Source: CAADGY01 sp900696665
GTDB taxonomy: Bacteria; Acidobacteriota; Terriglobia; Bryobacterales; Bryobacteraceae
Length of the DNA stretch: 64,000 nt
Direction: 5' to 3'
NCBI GenBank assembly: GCA_035063885.1
Contig: JAPSFM010000005.1
Span: 1-64,000 of the forward strand
The notes below the pieces were generated by a model. The model ran no database searches, had not been told where the DNA came from, and was given only the letters and a program-made list of their open reading frames with translations. The stretch's first letter is position 1. Every line of letters begins with the position of its first letter. Both the position numbers and the translations under genes were made by a program. This document shows positions 35,501 to 44,461 of this stretch, piece by piece.

Positions 35501-36651
35501 GTTGTAAATTTCCTTTGCAATAGCTCCTGCACGATGTCCGCCGCCCGCTCCATGGGATCTCCATCCGTGGTCAGACAGGTAGCCACCTGTCGCAGGCCAA
35601 GGCGCATTTCACCGCGGGCGCTTTCATCATCCAACAATCGTTCCGCCTCCCGAGCCAGCCGCTCTCCGGTTAATTCGGATTGCATCAGTTCGGGGACCAC
35701 AGCACGCCCCGCCACCAGGTTGACCATCGTATAGAAAGGAACGCGTACGAGAAGCTTTCCGAGAAGCCAGCTCGAATGGTTCACCTTGTAAAAAGTAATC
35801 ATCGGCACCCCTAAAAGGGCTGTTTCCGTAGCGATGGTTCCGCTCGCGGCCAGAGCCAGGTCCGAATGCCCGACGACATCCCACGTTTCGCCCTCGATAA
35901 CCTGGATAGGCGCACGGCCTATGCGGTCTGTATAGAATGAGTTGCCAAACTTCTGAGAAAACCCGGCCGGCGCGGCCAACAAAAAGCTCACCGCCCTCCT
36001 CCCATTCAGCCGGTTCACCGCCTCCAACACCGGAGGCAGGTGCCTGGAGATTTCGCCTGTCCGGCTGCCCGGCAGGATTGCAATTACTGGACGGTCAGAA
36101 GGAATTCTGTGTTTCCGGAAAAACTCCCCCCTCTCCAGGCAAGGCATAACCCTCCCCGCCAACGGGTGCCCGATGTAAGTGGCTGCTACGTTGTGTTCTT
36201 TGAAGAACTGCTCCTCAAAAGGAAAGATGCACAACAGGCGGTCTACGTTCCGGCGGAGCTGAGACAGCCTTCCCCTCCTCCAGGCCCACACCTGGGGCGC
36301 CACCAGGTAGACCACCGGCACCCCTTCGCGATGCAGCCTCCGGGCCACTGGCAGATTGAAGTCCGGGCTGTCGGTGAGGACCGCGATATCGGGGCGGTGC
36401 CGTCTGGCATAACTCATCAATTCACGGAAGCGGCCGTAGATCCGGGGCAGGTGACGGATCACCTCCACCAGGCCGACAACGCTCAGTTCGCCCGCATCCA
36501 GGATGGCCCGGACGCCCACGGCCTGCATACGACCCCCGGCACAGCCGTAAAATTCGGCGCTTGGAAACCGGGACCGCAGCGTCCGGACGAGGCTCGCCGC
36601 ATAGCTATCGCCTGAAGCTTCGCCAGCCGATACGAATATGCGCAATCTCAT
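35497..36651 (-). CDS. lpxB: Lipid-A-disaccharide synthase
   Basis: A 384-aa GT19 glycosyltransferase. It starts RIFVSAGEASGDSYAASLVR (the LpxB nucleotide-sugar motif) and has DSPDFNLPVARRLH, APQVWAWRRGR, FPFEEQFF and LPGSRTGEISRHLP. It joins UDP-diacylglucosamine and lipid X on the inner membrane surface to make the lipid A backbone, showing that the host makes LPS. It overlaps the M1-like gene by four bases and is divergent from the unknown gene at 36712. Confidence 0.95.
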   Translation of the reverse strand: MRLRIFVSAGEASGDSYAASLVRTLRSRFPSAEFYGCAGGRMQAVGVRAILDAGELSVVGLVEVIRHLPRIYGRFRELMSYARRHRPDIAVLTDSPDFNLPVARRLHREGVPVVYLVAPQVWAWRRGRLSQLRRNVDRLLCIFPFEEQFFKEHNVAATYIGHPLAGRVMPCLERGEFFRKHRIPSDRPVIAILPGSRTGEISRHLPPVLEAVNRLNGRRAVSFLLAAPAGFSQKFGNSFYTDRIGRAPIQVIEGETWDVVGHSDLALAASGTIATETALLGVPMITFYKVNHSSWLLGKLLVRVPFYTMVNLVAGRAVVPELMQSELTGERLAREAERLLDDESARGEMRLGLRQVATCLTTDGDPMERAADIVQELLQRKFTT

Positions 36652-36670
36652 GCTTTCTCTGAGCAGGCCG

Positions 36671-36698
36671 GTGTCAAATTGCGCCCTTCTGCTACAAT
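36671..36698 (+). promoter_or_regulatory. Promoter of the unknown gene at 36712
   Basis: GTGTCA (36671-36676) and an extended TGC-TACAAT (36693-36698) are separated by 16 bases, four and five of six matches to consensus. The ATG follows 13 bases later without a clear ribosome site. Confidence 0.45.
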
Positions 36699-36711
36699 AT
36701 CAACAGCCTAG

Positions 36712-37482
36712 ATGTCCTCCCAAACCGACCTTGCACGGCTCGCCGTGGAAGACTTCGTCGAGCGCTTTCGCGGCGAAGTGGTCCCCCTCAGCAACCGCTT
36801 TTCGTACTTCTTCGTAGCGATGCCGCTCAGCGAGGAGGATACGCGGGAATATCTTCAGGAGCCCATCTCCGCCTTGCCCCCGAAGCTGCTTCCCGTTCTG
36901 CCTCGAATCTCGATTTTCCTGGTTCCCTATCTGGAGAGAGCCAACGGGCGCGAGAAAGGCCACGGTAAGTCCGAATACATTGTTTGTCTCGATAAGCCGG
37001 CCGAGCAGCGGCACACGGTAATGTCGAAAATCACCACCGAAGACGAAACGACTTTCGTTTTTGCGATCAAAGACCAGGAGGTCGCGGACTACCACTATCA
37101 CCTATATCGCGCCTTGGCCGAGACGGCCGCCGAACGGTGGAGCATCGACGTGCAGAACCAGTTCTTCAGCGTTCTTCGAGAGGAACTGAGCGCCAATGTG
37201 CATGGAGAAGTGGACGAAGCGAGCTGGCATGAAAAGCAGGCGCTGCTGCGCCGCCAGACGAATGTCCGGCGTGAAACAAAGGTATTCCGCAGCTACGCAA
37301 AACAGGCGTTTGTTGACACGCTAACGCTCTATCTGCACGGTATCTGCTGCGATATCGATGTCGATACCGGGCCGCGCCAACTCCCCAGCCGCTATTTGCG
37401 GCGGCGTCTGCAACTGATACAGACCTTTTTCCCGCCACCGAGTGGATACGCGGTTTTCCCCGAAGACCTGAAGCCGGAATAG
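36712..37482 (+). CDS. Conserved-looking protein of unknown function
   Basis: I do not recognise this 256-aa protein. It has no signal peptide or membrane helix and is rich in charged residues. It begins with an acidic helical region (DLARLAVEDFVERFRGEVV), has a central beta part (HTVMSKITTEDETTFVFAIKD) and ends in an arginine-rich helix (YLRRRLQLIQTFFPP). A CC pair lies near residue 212. It stands between divergent lpxB and convergent mrfA, with 17 bases to the latter. Coding is supported by length, promoter and normal codon use. Confidence 0.7.
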   Translation: MSSQTDLARLAVEDFVERFRGEVVPLSNRFSYFFVAMPLSEEDTREYLQEPISALPPKLLPVLPRISIFLVPYLERANGREKGHGKSEYIVCLDKPAEQRHTVMSKITTEDETTFVFAIKDQEVADYHYHLYRALAETAAERWSIDVQNQFFSVLREELSANVHGEVDEASWHEKQALLRRQTNVRRETKVFRSYAKQAFVDTLTLYLHGICCDIDVDTGPRQLPSRYLRRRLQLIQTFFPPPSGYAVFPEDLKPE

Positions 37483-37499
37483 CCCGGATTGCTTCGCCC

Positions 37500-39857
37500 T
37501 CAAACAACCGCGTCCGTGGGCTGATCCCCGCTCAACGCCTTAAGGATCCGCAATGCGATCTCTTTCCCGCGGCTACCCGTCTCCTTTGCCGGGCCCACGC
37601 AACTGGGGCACCCTGCTTCGCAGGGGCAGGCCTCCACTACCTGCCGTGCACCGGAGACCAGCGTTCGAGCCATCCGGAGCAGAGGCGCACTCTGGCCGAT
37701 GCCGCCCGGATAGTTGTCGTACAGGTGCAAGTCCGGCTCAAACGACACAGTGCCCGGCGAATTGTCCTCGGTTACCGCGACGCCCAGATCGCGCGGATCG
37801 CACATCAGCAGCAGACCCGCGACGGACCGCAGCACGTTGGCGGCTCCGGCCAAACCATCCTGGCGCTCGGTGGGGCTTACACCCTCGAAGGGGGCAAAGA
37901 AGGACGCGGGAAAATGCAGCCAGAACGACGTGGTGTGCATCTCCTGCTCCGGCATGCTCAGGTTTCCGGCTCCTACATTCTCGTTGGTGTGGAATTTGAT
38001 TTTCTTGAAACCGACAATCTGCCGGTTCATGCGAACATCGCCGTGTGCGGCCATTGCCAGCGCCAGCGGGGAGCATTCCACCTGCTCAAGGATCTTCACT
38101 TGCGTGTAATCGATGGCGTCTGTGTAATACTCGCACTCAACGCGGCGGACATACGCTTTACGGTTCTCGTAGTCGAAACGCTCCACTTCGTACTGCCGCG
38201 CTTCGTGAAGATAGATGGCCTTTTCATGGAGGCTGGTTAACGCCGTGGGGAACGACACCTCCGCGATCACCTGCGGCTCGCCCGTCGTATCCACGACTAC
38301 AAAATTGTCGCTTGTCACCGCTCGTAAGCTGATCGCATCCGCGGGGTAGGTGTCGCTGGTCCAGTGCCAGCACTCACCGGAGTGGTGAAGCACCCCCGCC
38401 TCGGCCAGAAACCGGCACAACTCGCCGGTGGCATGCGGCCCGAACTTCTCTCCCTCCCGGATAGGAAGCTCAAAAGCCGCACACTTCAGGTGGTTCAGAA
38501 GGATCTCGAGGTTATCGGGATTGATGTAAGCCTGTTCTGGTGATTGGCCGAAGAAATAATCCGGGTGTTCAACCATGAACTGGTCCAGAGGATTGCTGGA
38601 GGCCACCAGCAGGGCCACAGAAGTCGTGTTGCGCCTCCCGGCGCGCCCGGCGCGCTGCCACGTAGACGCAATCGTTCCAGGATAGCCCGCCATCACCACA
38701 CAATCGAGGGATCCAATATCGATGCCTAACTCCAGGGCGTTTGTAGCCACCACGCCACGGATACGGCCTTCCCGGAGTTCACGTTCGATCTCACGCCTCT
38801 CGCGCGGAAGGTATCCGCCCCGGTATCCGCGGATCGAAGCAGGCGGGTAGGTCCGCCGCTCGCAATCGTGCTTCAGATACGTGAGCAGGACTTCGGTGGC
38901 CAGCCGGTTGTTGGCAAAAACGAGCGTCTGGTGTCCGTGACTGATCAACTCGCCCGCAATACGGCGCGACTCGCCCAGGTAACTCCTCCTGATGCCGAGT
39001 TGATGGTTAACCATGGGCGGGTTGTAAAAGATGAAATATTTGTCGCCGCTTGGAGCGCCGTTCGAGTCAATACACTCTACCCGCAATTCTGTTAATGCCT
39101 CCGCTAATTCCACCGGATTTGCGATCGTGGCCGAGCAGCAAATAAACTGCGGGGAGGACCCGTAAAACTCGCAGATACGCTTCAATCGCCGCAGTATATT
39201 AGCCAGGTGGCTCCCGTAAATACCGCGGTAGTAATGTAACTCATCAATAACTACATACCGCAGGCGCTCGAAACACTTAGCCCATCGGGTGTGATGAGGA
39301 AGGATACCGCTGTGCAACATGTCAGGGTTGGTGAGGATAATATTGGCCCGCTCGCGAATGGCTTTTCGGGCGTCCTGAGCAGTGTCTCCGTCGTAAGTGT
39401 GAGCGCCGATTCCTGCACCGGAGGCGTCAATCGTGGTCTTTAGTTCGGAAAGCTGGTCTTCCGCCAGCGCTTTTGTCGGAAACAGGTACAATGCTCGAAT
39501 GCCGGGATCGGATAAAAGGTTGTTCAGAATGGGGAGGTTGTAACAAAGGGTTTTGCCGCTGGCGGTGGGCGTTACGATAACCACATGCCGGCCGCTCTCC
39601 ACGGCATTGAAGGCGTCCGCCTGGTGGCTGTAGAGTTTCTCGATTCCGCGCGCGGCCAAGACTTGTGCCAAGACAGGCGACACCGCTTCCGGTATCACGC
39701 GGAAGTCGCCATCTCTGGCGGGTTCCTTCCGGATCGCCCTGACGGGCGAACCCGGCACCCGCTGCCGGGCCTCAAATCGCGTAACGACTGCGTCTACGGC
39801 AGTGCTGCGCCGCAACGATAATTGCTGCGATTCCGGAAATCCTAGACTCAGGTTCAT
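37500..39857 (-). CDS. mrfA: MrfA-type DEAD/DEAH helicase with C-terminal zinc domain (DUF1998)
   Basis: A 785-aa helicase like B. subtilis MrfA (YprA), which repairs mitomycin-induced DNA damage. Motifs in order: TPTASGKTLCYNLP (Walker A), VIDELHYYRG (Walker B), CCSATIANP, GVVATNALELGIDIG and QRAGRAGR. The C-terminal DUF1998/MZB region has four cysteines in CPCEAGCPSC (near 745-755), which bind zinc. Start ATG 39857 (MNLSLGFP) is chosen with GTGGAT upstream; the frame extends to 39920. Overlapping inverted repeats precede it. Confidence 0.92.
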   Translation of the reverse strand: MNLSLGFPESQQLSLRRSTAVDAVVTRFEARQRVPGSPVRAIRKEPARDGDFRVIPEAVSPVLAQVLAARGIEKLYSHQADAFNAVESGRHVVIVTPTASGKTLCYNLPILNNLLSDPGIRALYLFPTKALAEDQLSELKTTIDASGAGIGAHTYDGDTAQDARKAIRERANIILTNPDMLHSGILPHHTRWAKCFERLRYVVIDELHYYRGIYGSHLANILRRLKRICEFYGSSPQFICCSATIANPVELAEALTELRVECIDSNGAPSGDKYFIFYNPPMVNHQLGIRRSYLGESRRIAGELISHGHQTLVFANNRLATEVLLTYLKHDCERRTYPPASIRGYRGGYLPRERREIERELREGRIRGVVATNALELGIDIGSLDCVVMAGYPGTIASTWQRAGRAGRRNTTSVALLVASSNPLDQFMVEHPDYFFGQSPEQAYINPDNLEILLNHLKCAAFELPIREGEKFGPHATGELCRFLAEAGVLHHSGECWHWTSDTYPADAISLRAVTSDNFVVVDTTGEPQVIAEVSFPTALTSLHEKAIYLHEARQYEVERFDYENRKAYVRRVECEYYTDAIDYTQVKILEQVECSPLALAMAAHGDVRMNRQIVGFKKIKFHTNENVGAGNLSMPEQEMHTTSFWLHFPASFFAPFEGVSPTERQDGLAGAANVLRSVAGLLLMCDPRDLGVAVTEDNSPGTVSFEPDLHLYDNYPGGIGQSAPLLRMARTLVSGARQVVEACPCEAGCPSCVGPAKETGSRGKEIALRILKALSGDQPTDAVV

Positions 39858-39878
39858 ATCCACTTGTTTTCGCCTTTT

Positions 39879-39900
39879 CTTTACTAGTGTAAAGTTACAC
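39879..39900 (-). promoter_or_regulatory. Overlapping inverted repeats upstream of mrfA
   Basis: Two perfect dyads overlap: CTTTAC-TAGT-GTAAAG (39879-39894) and GTGTAA-AG-TTACAC (39887-39900). They lie 22-43 bases before the ATG and include a TACACT hexamer on the coding strand. This looks like an operator or damage-response site. The regulator is unknown. Confidence 0.45.
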
Positions 39901-39955
39901 GAAAACGTCAGGACACACAACCCGGGGCTTCAAGTACTGCGCTTTGGAGAGTGAC

Positions 39956-40255
39956 TTAGTGACGCATAAACTCGTATCGCTCGAGGGTGGCTGCTACCCT
40001 CATGTCATCTTCGAGCCGAATCACTTTGCCCAGACAGCGTAAGCGGATACTACCGGTTGCTGCGTGAGGTAGTGTGATCAGATACTCTATCGCGTCCCCG
40101 ACTCTTACTGGCACATTCGAAGTAAATAGCACCCCGCCGGAACTAAGGTTCTTCGTTTCACCGGACTCACAAACCGTCTGGCCGCTGCGGCGAACCAACT
40201 CCACGGGCAGTTTAAGGTCGAAGCGCTTGGACTTCCGCTGTTCTGGCGCTCGCAC
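39956..40255 (-). CDS. PilZ domain protein
   Basis: A 99-aa single-domain protein. The c-di-GMP binding motifs are degenerate but present: KSKRFDLKLPVEL (RxxxR-like, only R11 clearly placed) and NLSSGGVLF ([D/N]xSxxG). The rest is the PilZ barrel (GDAIEYLITLP, IRLRCLGKVIRLE). It may bind c-di-GMP or act as a PilZ-like adaptor. The GTG start at 40255 has a TTGACG/TAGATA promoter just upstream, which would make the mRNA leaderless. Confidence 0.85.
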   Translation of the reverse strand: MRAPEQRKSKRFDLKLPVELVRRSGQTVCESGETKNLSSGGVLFTSNVPVRVGDAIEYLITLPHAATGSIRLRCLGKVIRLEDDMRVAATLERYEFMRH

Positions 40256-40262
40256 ACTTGTA

Positions 40263-40292
40263 TATCTACTGAGTTCGGAGCGTGTACGTCAA
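40263..40292 (-). promoter_or_regulatory. Candidate promoter of the PilZ gene
   Basis: On the minus strand TTGACG (40292-40287) and TAGATA (40268-40263) are 18 bases apart. The GTG start at 40255 is seven bases downstream of the -10, close to or at the transcription start. Confidence 0.35.
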
Positions 40293-40346
40293 GATAAAAG
40301 GCTGCTTTCGACAGATGTTCGGTTGTAGTACGAAATCGAGGGTAGG

Positions 40347-40562
40347 CTACTCGAGTTCGCGCACGTCATACAGATCAATCAGGCGGCAACCGCCTAAATC
40401 CCATGCATCATACTGCACTTTGATAGCGATCTGCTGTTCACGGCGCTCCGACCAAATCCTGCAAAGCTTTTCCATCCGGGCTACGGGGTTCGTGGGAATC
40501 ATCTCAACTCCATTCTCGAACCCGGTTGCCCCAACCTGATTCTCCGGGCTCCCCAAGCTCAT
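40347..40562 (-). CDS. Doubtful small open reading frame
   Basis: A 71-aa frame with no recognisable domain (residues such as QIAIKVQYDAWDLGG and LIDLYDVRELE). It is the only possible gene in the 427-base gap between the PilZ and PGPGW genes. No ribosome site precedes its ATG. Otherwise I see nothing else in this gap apart from the PilZ promoter. Confidence 0.25.
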   Translation of the reverse strand: MSLGSPENQVGATGFENGVEMIPTNPVARMEKLCRIWSERREQQIAIKVQYDAWDLGGCRLIDLYDVRELE

Positions 40563-40682
40563 GATGCCAAACTACAAACTCGCTTCCCCAACGTCGTGAA
40601 CACCCGGTGTTACCCGCAAACGCGAAGGACGGGCACCCCCGGTGAACCTGCGGGGACCGCCAGAATGCGGAGGACACGCCCG

Positions 40683-40922
40683 ATGATAAAATCAATTGAG
40701 GCGGGGTCTATTTTGCGTGTTCTCAGGATAATGCTGGGGTTTCTGCTCGTGCTGGTCGGAATCGCGGGATTATTGCTGCCGATCATGCCGGGCTTCATCT
40801 TCCTGATTCCCGGGCTGGTCATCCTAAGTGAGTATTATCCGCCGCTAAAGCGCCTTTTGGATTGGGCCAAAGCCAAAGCCCATGCCGAACGCGCACGTTT
40901 ACAGCAGAAACGTCAAGCCTGA
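40683..40922 (+). CDS. PGPGW-family small transmembrane protein
   Basis: A 79-aa protein with a two-part hydrophobic region (RIMLGFLLVLVGIAGLLLP then MPGFIFLIPGLVIL), matching the PGPGW family (pfam09656), and a basic C-terminal helix (AKAKAHAERARLQQK). The frame starts at 40596, but ATG 40683 has GGAGG nine bases upstream and gives a compact protein. Function is unknown. Confidence 0.75.
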   Translation: MIKSIEAGSILRVLRIMLGFLLVLVGIAGLLLPIMPGFIFLIPGLVILSEYYPPLKRLLDWAKAKAHAERARLQQKRQA

Positions 40923-40928
40923 TCGCCG

Positions 40929-41090
40929 CTATTCTTCGTCTTCCTGCAAACCTGACGGCTTTTTGTGCTTCGGCTTCTTCCGCTCGGTTTTGATTTCCAG
41001 CACAACGGAAGGCCGGACCGGGCCGATTCTTTCACGAGCCAGGCGCTTCACTTCTTTCTGGCGATCGTAGATCTTCTTCTTTTTTGCCAT
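40929..41090 (-). CDS. Small basic protein coupled to the S41 protease gene
   Basis: A 53-aa frame that begins MAKKKKIYDR and ends QEDEE. It is lysine/arginine-rich in the first half and acidic at the end, with no hydrophobic segment. Its ATG overlaps the protease TGA (TGATG), which supports real, coupled translation. No family is recognised; it may bind nucleic acid or a partner. Confidence 0.6.
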   Translation of the reverse strand: MAKKKKIYDRQKEVKRLARERIGPVRPSVVLEIKTERKKPKHKKPSGLQEDEE

Positions 41091-42553
41091 CAGCGGCCTG
41101 ACGCAGAAACCGCGGCTGCTTTCAACGGCGGTGTTGTAGGTTTTTCGGCGTCGCGAATCACCTGGACCGCCTTTTGAATCTGAGGGTCTCTCTGCGCTTC
41201 GATCTCATCGCCCGCCTCTACGCCCAGTCCCTGGTTCGCAATCTCCTGCTTCAGGCGGCTCTCGATCCACGCGCGCTCTCTTGACCAGTCGCTTACGCCG
41301 GGTTGAATATTCCGTTGCGCGAGAAATCCCTGGAAGTCGTCGAGTATCTCCGGAGTAAGTTCAAAACCTTTCTTTATCGGGCCGTGTTTCTGCAAAAAAA
41401 TCGTTGCGTAAGTGGCAAAGGAGCCAGTGGCATCCAGGACGGCGCCCAGCCGCGTATGCCCTTCGGGCCAGACGGGAAAGTCCGGCTTGATTCCTCCATC
41501 TCCCGCCCGGGTAGCCGCATCCAATTGTGTACCAGGGAGTGGCCTTTGGATCGATCGGCCGCTCGGTGTGTAGTAAAACGCCGTCGTCAACGCCAGGCCC
41601 GCACCGCCAGACAAGGGATACACCGACTCCACCAGCCCTTTGCCAAAGCTTGGCTCTCCCACGATAGCCGCCCGCCGGTAGTCCTGCAACGCACCGGCAA
41701 CGATCTCGGAAGCGCTCGCACTCTTGCCATTCAGCAGGACCGCTACAAGGAAGCGGTAAGGCTTTGCAACATCGGACACCTTCATCTGTTCGCCTGTGAC
41801 CGAGCGGCCTTTCACGCTCAACAGATTCCGGCCGGGTTCCAGAAATAGCGACGCGGTTTCAAGGGCCGCGGGCAACACGCCGCCAGGGTTGTCGCGAAGA
41901 TCCAATACCATCCCTGTCAGCGAGGCTCCACCCAGTCGCTCGATCGCCTGCCGGATCTGGGATCCCGTTTCTGTGTCGAAGCTGGTGACGCGAACGTAGC
42001 CGATGCCGGGCTCAAGAAGAAACGCCCGTTCGACGCTCGGCGACTGCATCTCTTCGGGGGTCAGCACCAGATGCTGAATGCGCGCATTACCGGTCCTGCG
42101 CACATCCAACGACACCTGTCTTCGCCGGGATTCGCTGAGGAGTCCGATCAGTTGCTCTATATCCAGATAGTCCAGGCGGATGCCGTTGATGGCGACAATC
42201 TGGTCTCCGGCCATCATTCCCGCTTTCGCCGAGGGCGTACCCGGCAGCGTCTGAAGAACGATCACGCGTCCTGGCAACACCGATACTACGCTTCCAAAGC
42301 CCTTGCGCGTTGAACTCTGCAACTCCTTGAGCTGGTCGAACTGCCCCGGATCGAAGAACACCGAATGAGGATCGAGCGTCCGCAACATCCCTGGAATAGC
42401 GCCCTCATACACGGCCCGGTAAGAAGAAACCGGCTCGGCCGCTTCCTGCTCCAGCAATGCCAGTACATCCACAAACTTTTTGACTTGTGACGGGAGATCG
42501 CCAGACTCTATGGCGGCTGCCAGACACAGAAAGACGGGAAAGAAAGAAAACAT
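41090..42553 (-). CDS. S41 family carboxy-terminal processing protease
   Basis: A 487-aa protease of the CtpA/Prc group. Signal peptide (1-14), helical N-domain, PDZ (about 85-165, ending in the substrate groove), then the catalytic core with NGKSASASE. By spacing of the family serine/lysine dyad, Ser280 and Lys305 (PSFGKGLVE) are the likely pair. It trims or degrades periplasmic proteins from their C-termini. The C-terminal tail (about 380-487) is an extra helical part. The small basic gene follows by TGATG overlap. Confidence 0.92.
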   Translation of the reverse strand: MFSFFPVFLCLAAAIESGDLPSQVKKFVDVLALLEQEAAEPVSSYRAVYEGAIPGMLRTLDPHSVFFDPGQFDQLKELQSSTRKGFGSVVSVLPGRVIVLQTLPGTPSAKAGMMAGDQIVAINGIRLDYLDIEQLIGLLSESRRRQVSLDVRRTGNARIQHLVLTPEEMQSPSVERAFLLEPGIGYVRVTSFDTETGSQIRQAIERLGGASLTGMVLDLRDNPGGVLPAALETASLFLEPGRNLLSVKGRSVTGEQMKVSDVAKPYRFLVAVLLNGKSASASEIVAGALQDYRRAAIVGEPSFGKGLVESVYPLSGGAGLALTTAFYYTPSGRSIQRPLPGTQLDAATRAGDGGIKPDFPVWPEGHTRLGAVLDATGSFATYATIFLQKHGPIKKGFELTPEILDDFQGFLAQRNIQPGVSDWSRERAWIESRLKQEIANQGLGVEAGDEIEAQRDPQIQKAVQVIRDAEKPTTPPLKAAAVSASGR

Positions 42554-42578
42554 CCGCTGCTTTTAGTTTATCGTGCGG

Positions 42579-43547
42579 CTATCTGGTATAGCGGATACCT
42601 TTCCTGGCTTCGTGCCGCTCCAGAGCCAGGCTAATCAGCCGGTCGACGAGTTTGGCGAATGGAATCCCCGTGTGTTCCCACATCTTCGGATACATGCTGA
42701 TGGACGTGAATCCTGGAATAGTGTTGATCTCGTTGAGGTACAATTTGCCGCTGGAGGACTCGAGCAGAAAATCCACCCTCGCCATGCCTTCACATCCGAT
42801 GGCTGTGTAGGCTTCAACGGCCAGCCGCCGAACCTCTCCAATCTGAAATTCTCCGATTTCCGCCGGTATGCGAAACTCCGCGGTGTTGAGAAGATACTTG
42901 TCGTCGTAGTCGTAGAAAGCGCGTGATGGCAGAATCTCACAGGGGATAGATGCAATGGGTTCATCGTTGCCCAATACCGAACATTCAAGTTCCTGGCCGG
43001 CGATGGCGCGTTCGATAAGGACCTTCCGATCGTACTGTCCGGCTAGCTTCAGTGCATCGGCGAGTTCACCCGGAGTCGAAGCTTTGGAGATTCCCACCGA
43101 CGATCCCAGGTTCGCCGGTTTCACAAACACCGGGAGATTGAAAGGGAGCTCGGGAGCCGTTTCGCCGCGGGCGGCGGTCACGTACTCCACCACCGGCAGC
43201 CCGCGCTCCCGGAATATCCGCTTCGCCATCTCCTTGTCCATGGAGGCGGCGGAGGCCAGCACACCGGGGCCGACGTAAGCCAGGTCCGCGAGTTCAAGCA
43301 GGCCCTGGACAGTTCCGTCCTCACCGAAGGTGCCGTGTAACACCGGAAATACGACGTCAATTTCCGGATTGCCATTTGGTTCCGCGACGATCGGGCGAGG
43401 CTGCCATTTTCCGTCTTTATCAATGAAATATTCCAGTACCCTGTATTTTTCCGGGTCCATCGCGGACATAATCGCCTCGGCCGAGCGCAAGGAAACTTCA
43501 TGCTCGCCGCTGCGGCCGCCGTAAATTACTGCCACGCACAATTTCAA
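42579..43547 (-). CDS. ddl: D-alanine--D-alanine ligase
   Basis: A 322-aa ATP-grasp ligase for peptidoglycan. Motifs: YGGRSGEHEVSLRSAEAI, FVKPANLGSSVGISKA and NEINTIPGFTSISMYPKMW. It makes the D-Ala-D-Ala dipeptide in the cytoplasm. It overlaps the arginase gene by four bases and lies 25 bases upstream of the S41 protease gene. Confidence 0.95.
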   Translation of the reverse strand: MKLCVAVIYGGRSGEHEVSLRSAEAIMSAMDPEKYRVLEYFIDKDGKWQPRPIVAEPNGNPEIDVVFPVLHGTFGEDGTVQGLLELADLAYVGPGVLASAASMDKEMAKRIFRERGLPVVEYVTAARGETAPELPFNLPVFVKPANLGSSVGISKASTPGELADALKLAGQYDRKVLIERAIAGQELECSVLGNDEPIASIPCEILPSRAFYDYDDKYLLNTAEFRIPAEIGEFQIGEVRRLAVEAYTAIGCEGMARVDFLLESSSGKLYLNEINTIPGFTSISMYPKMWEHTGIPFAKLVDRLISLALERHEARKGIRYTR

Positions 43548-44458
43548 AGAATCCTCTTTCCCATTGCAGACATAACGAGTTCCACTCCCAGCGCCGCTGT
43601 CCGGTTACCTACATCTATCACCGGATTTACTTCCACGACTTCCATCGAGATTAAACATCCCGAGTCACTGATGATTTCCATGATGAGGTGGGCTTCGCGG
43701 TATGTAATTCCGCCGCGCACCGGTGTCCCGACTCCGGGAGCCTCCTGCGGGTCCACCACATCCATATCCAACGAAACGTGGAAGCCCTCCGTGCCCGCCG
43801 ATGCGATTTCGATCGCCTCCCGCATGATCGTGCGCAGCCCCCTTTCGTCGATATCTCGCATCGTGAAAACGCGCACGCCCGATTTCCGTACGACCGGTCT
43901 TTCCAGGCTGTCCACATCCCGAACGCCCACCAGAGCGACGTTCTTTGGATCGATCTTGGGAGCAAAGCCGTATAGATGCGTGAGTTCGCGTGGCCCCTTC
44001 CCGATGATGCAGGCAAGCGGCATTCCGTGCACATTCCCGCTCGGGCTGGTCTTCGGCGTATTCATGTCGGCGTGTGCATCCACCCAGACGAGCCCCGCCG
44101 ATCGCTTCTCGCGCCGGAAGTGTCTCGCCACGCCGGAAAGCGTCCCTATTGCCACGGAGTGATCCCCTCCCAAAACCAGCGGCACTTTACTTTGCGCCAG
44201 CGCTGACCACACTGCGCCGGCAAGCTTTTTGCACGTGCGGGCAATCTGCGGTAAATACCGGGCGTGTGTGGGCCCTTCCGGCAGGCTCTCCGGCTGGTCG
44301 ACCGCGATATTCCCGCGATCTTCCACTTCGTATCCCAGGCCCATGAGCCGGGAATTCAGATTCGCGACCCTTAGCGCTGACGGACCCATGTCCACTCCAC
44401 GACGGCCAGCTCCCAGGTCGAGTGGTGCTCCGATGATGGCGATCGTTGATTGCCGCAT
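43544..44458 (-). CDS. rocF: Arginase
   Basis: A 304-aa ureohydrolase. The manganese ligands sit in LGGDHSVAIGTL (about 98-109), WVDAHADMNTP and SLDMDVVDPQEAPG, the three family signatures. It converts arginine to ornithine and urea. The order arginase-ddl by ATGA overlap is unusual; no urease is seen in the window. It follows asnS after 3 bases. Confidence 0.93.
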   Translation of the reverse strand: MRQSTIAIIGAPLDLGAGRRGVDMGPSALRVANLNSRLMGLGYEVEDRGNIAVDQPESLPEGPTHARYLPQIARTCKKLAGAVWSALAQSKVPLVLGGDHSVAIGTLSGVARHFRREKRSAGLVWVDAHADMNTPKTSPSGNVHGMPLACIIGKGPRELTHLYGFAPKIDPKNVALVGVRDVDSLERPVVRKSGVRVFTMRDIDERGLRTIMREAIEIASAGTEGFHVSLDMDVVDPQEAPGVGTPVRGGITYREAHLIMEIISDSGCLISMEVVEVNPVIDVGNRTAALGVELVMSAMGKRIL

Positions 44459-44461
44459 GGG

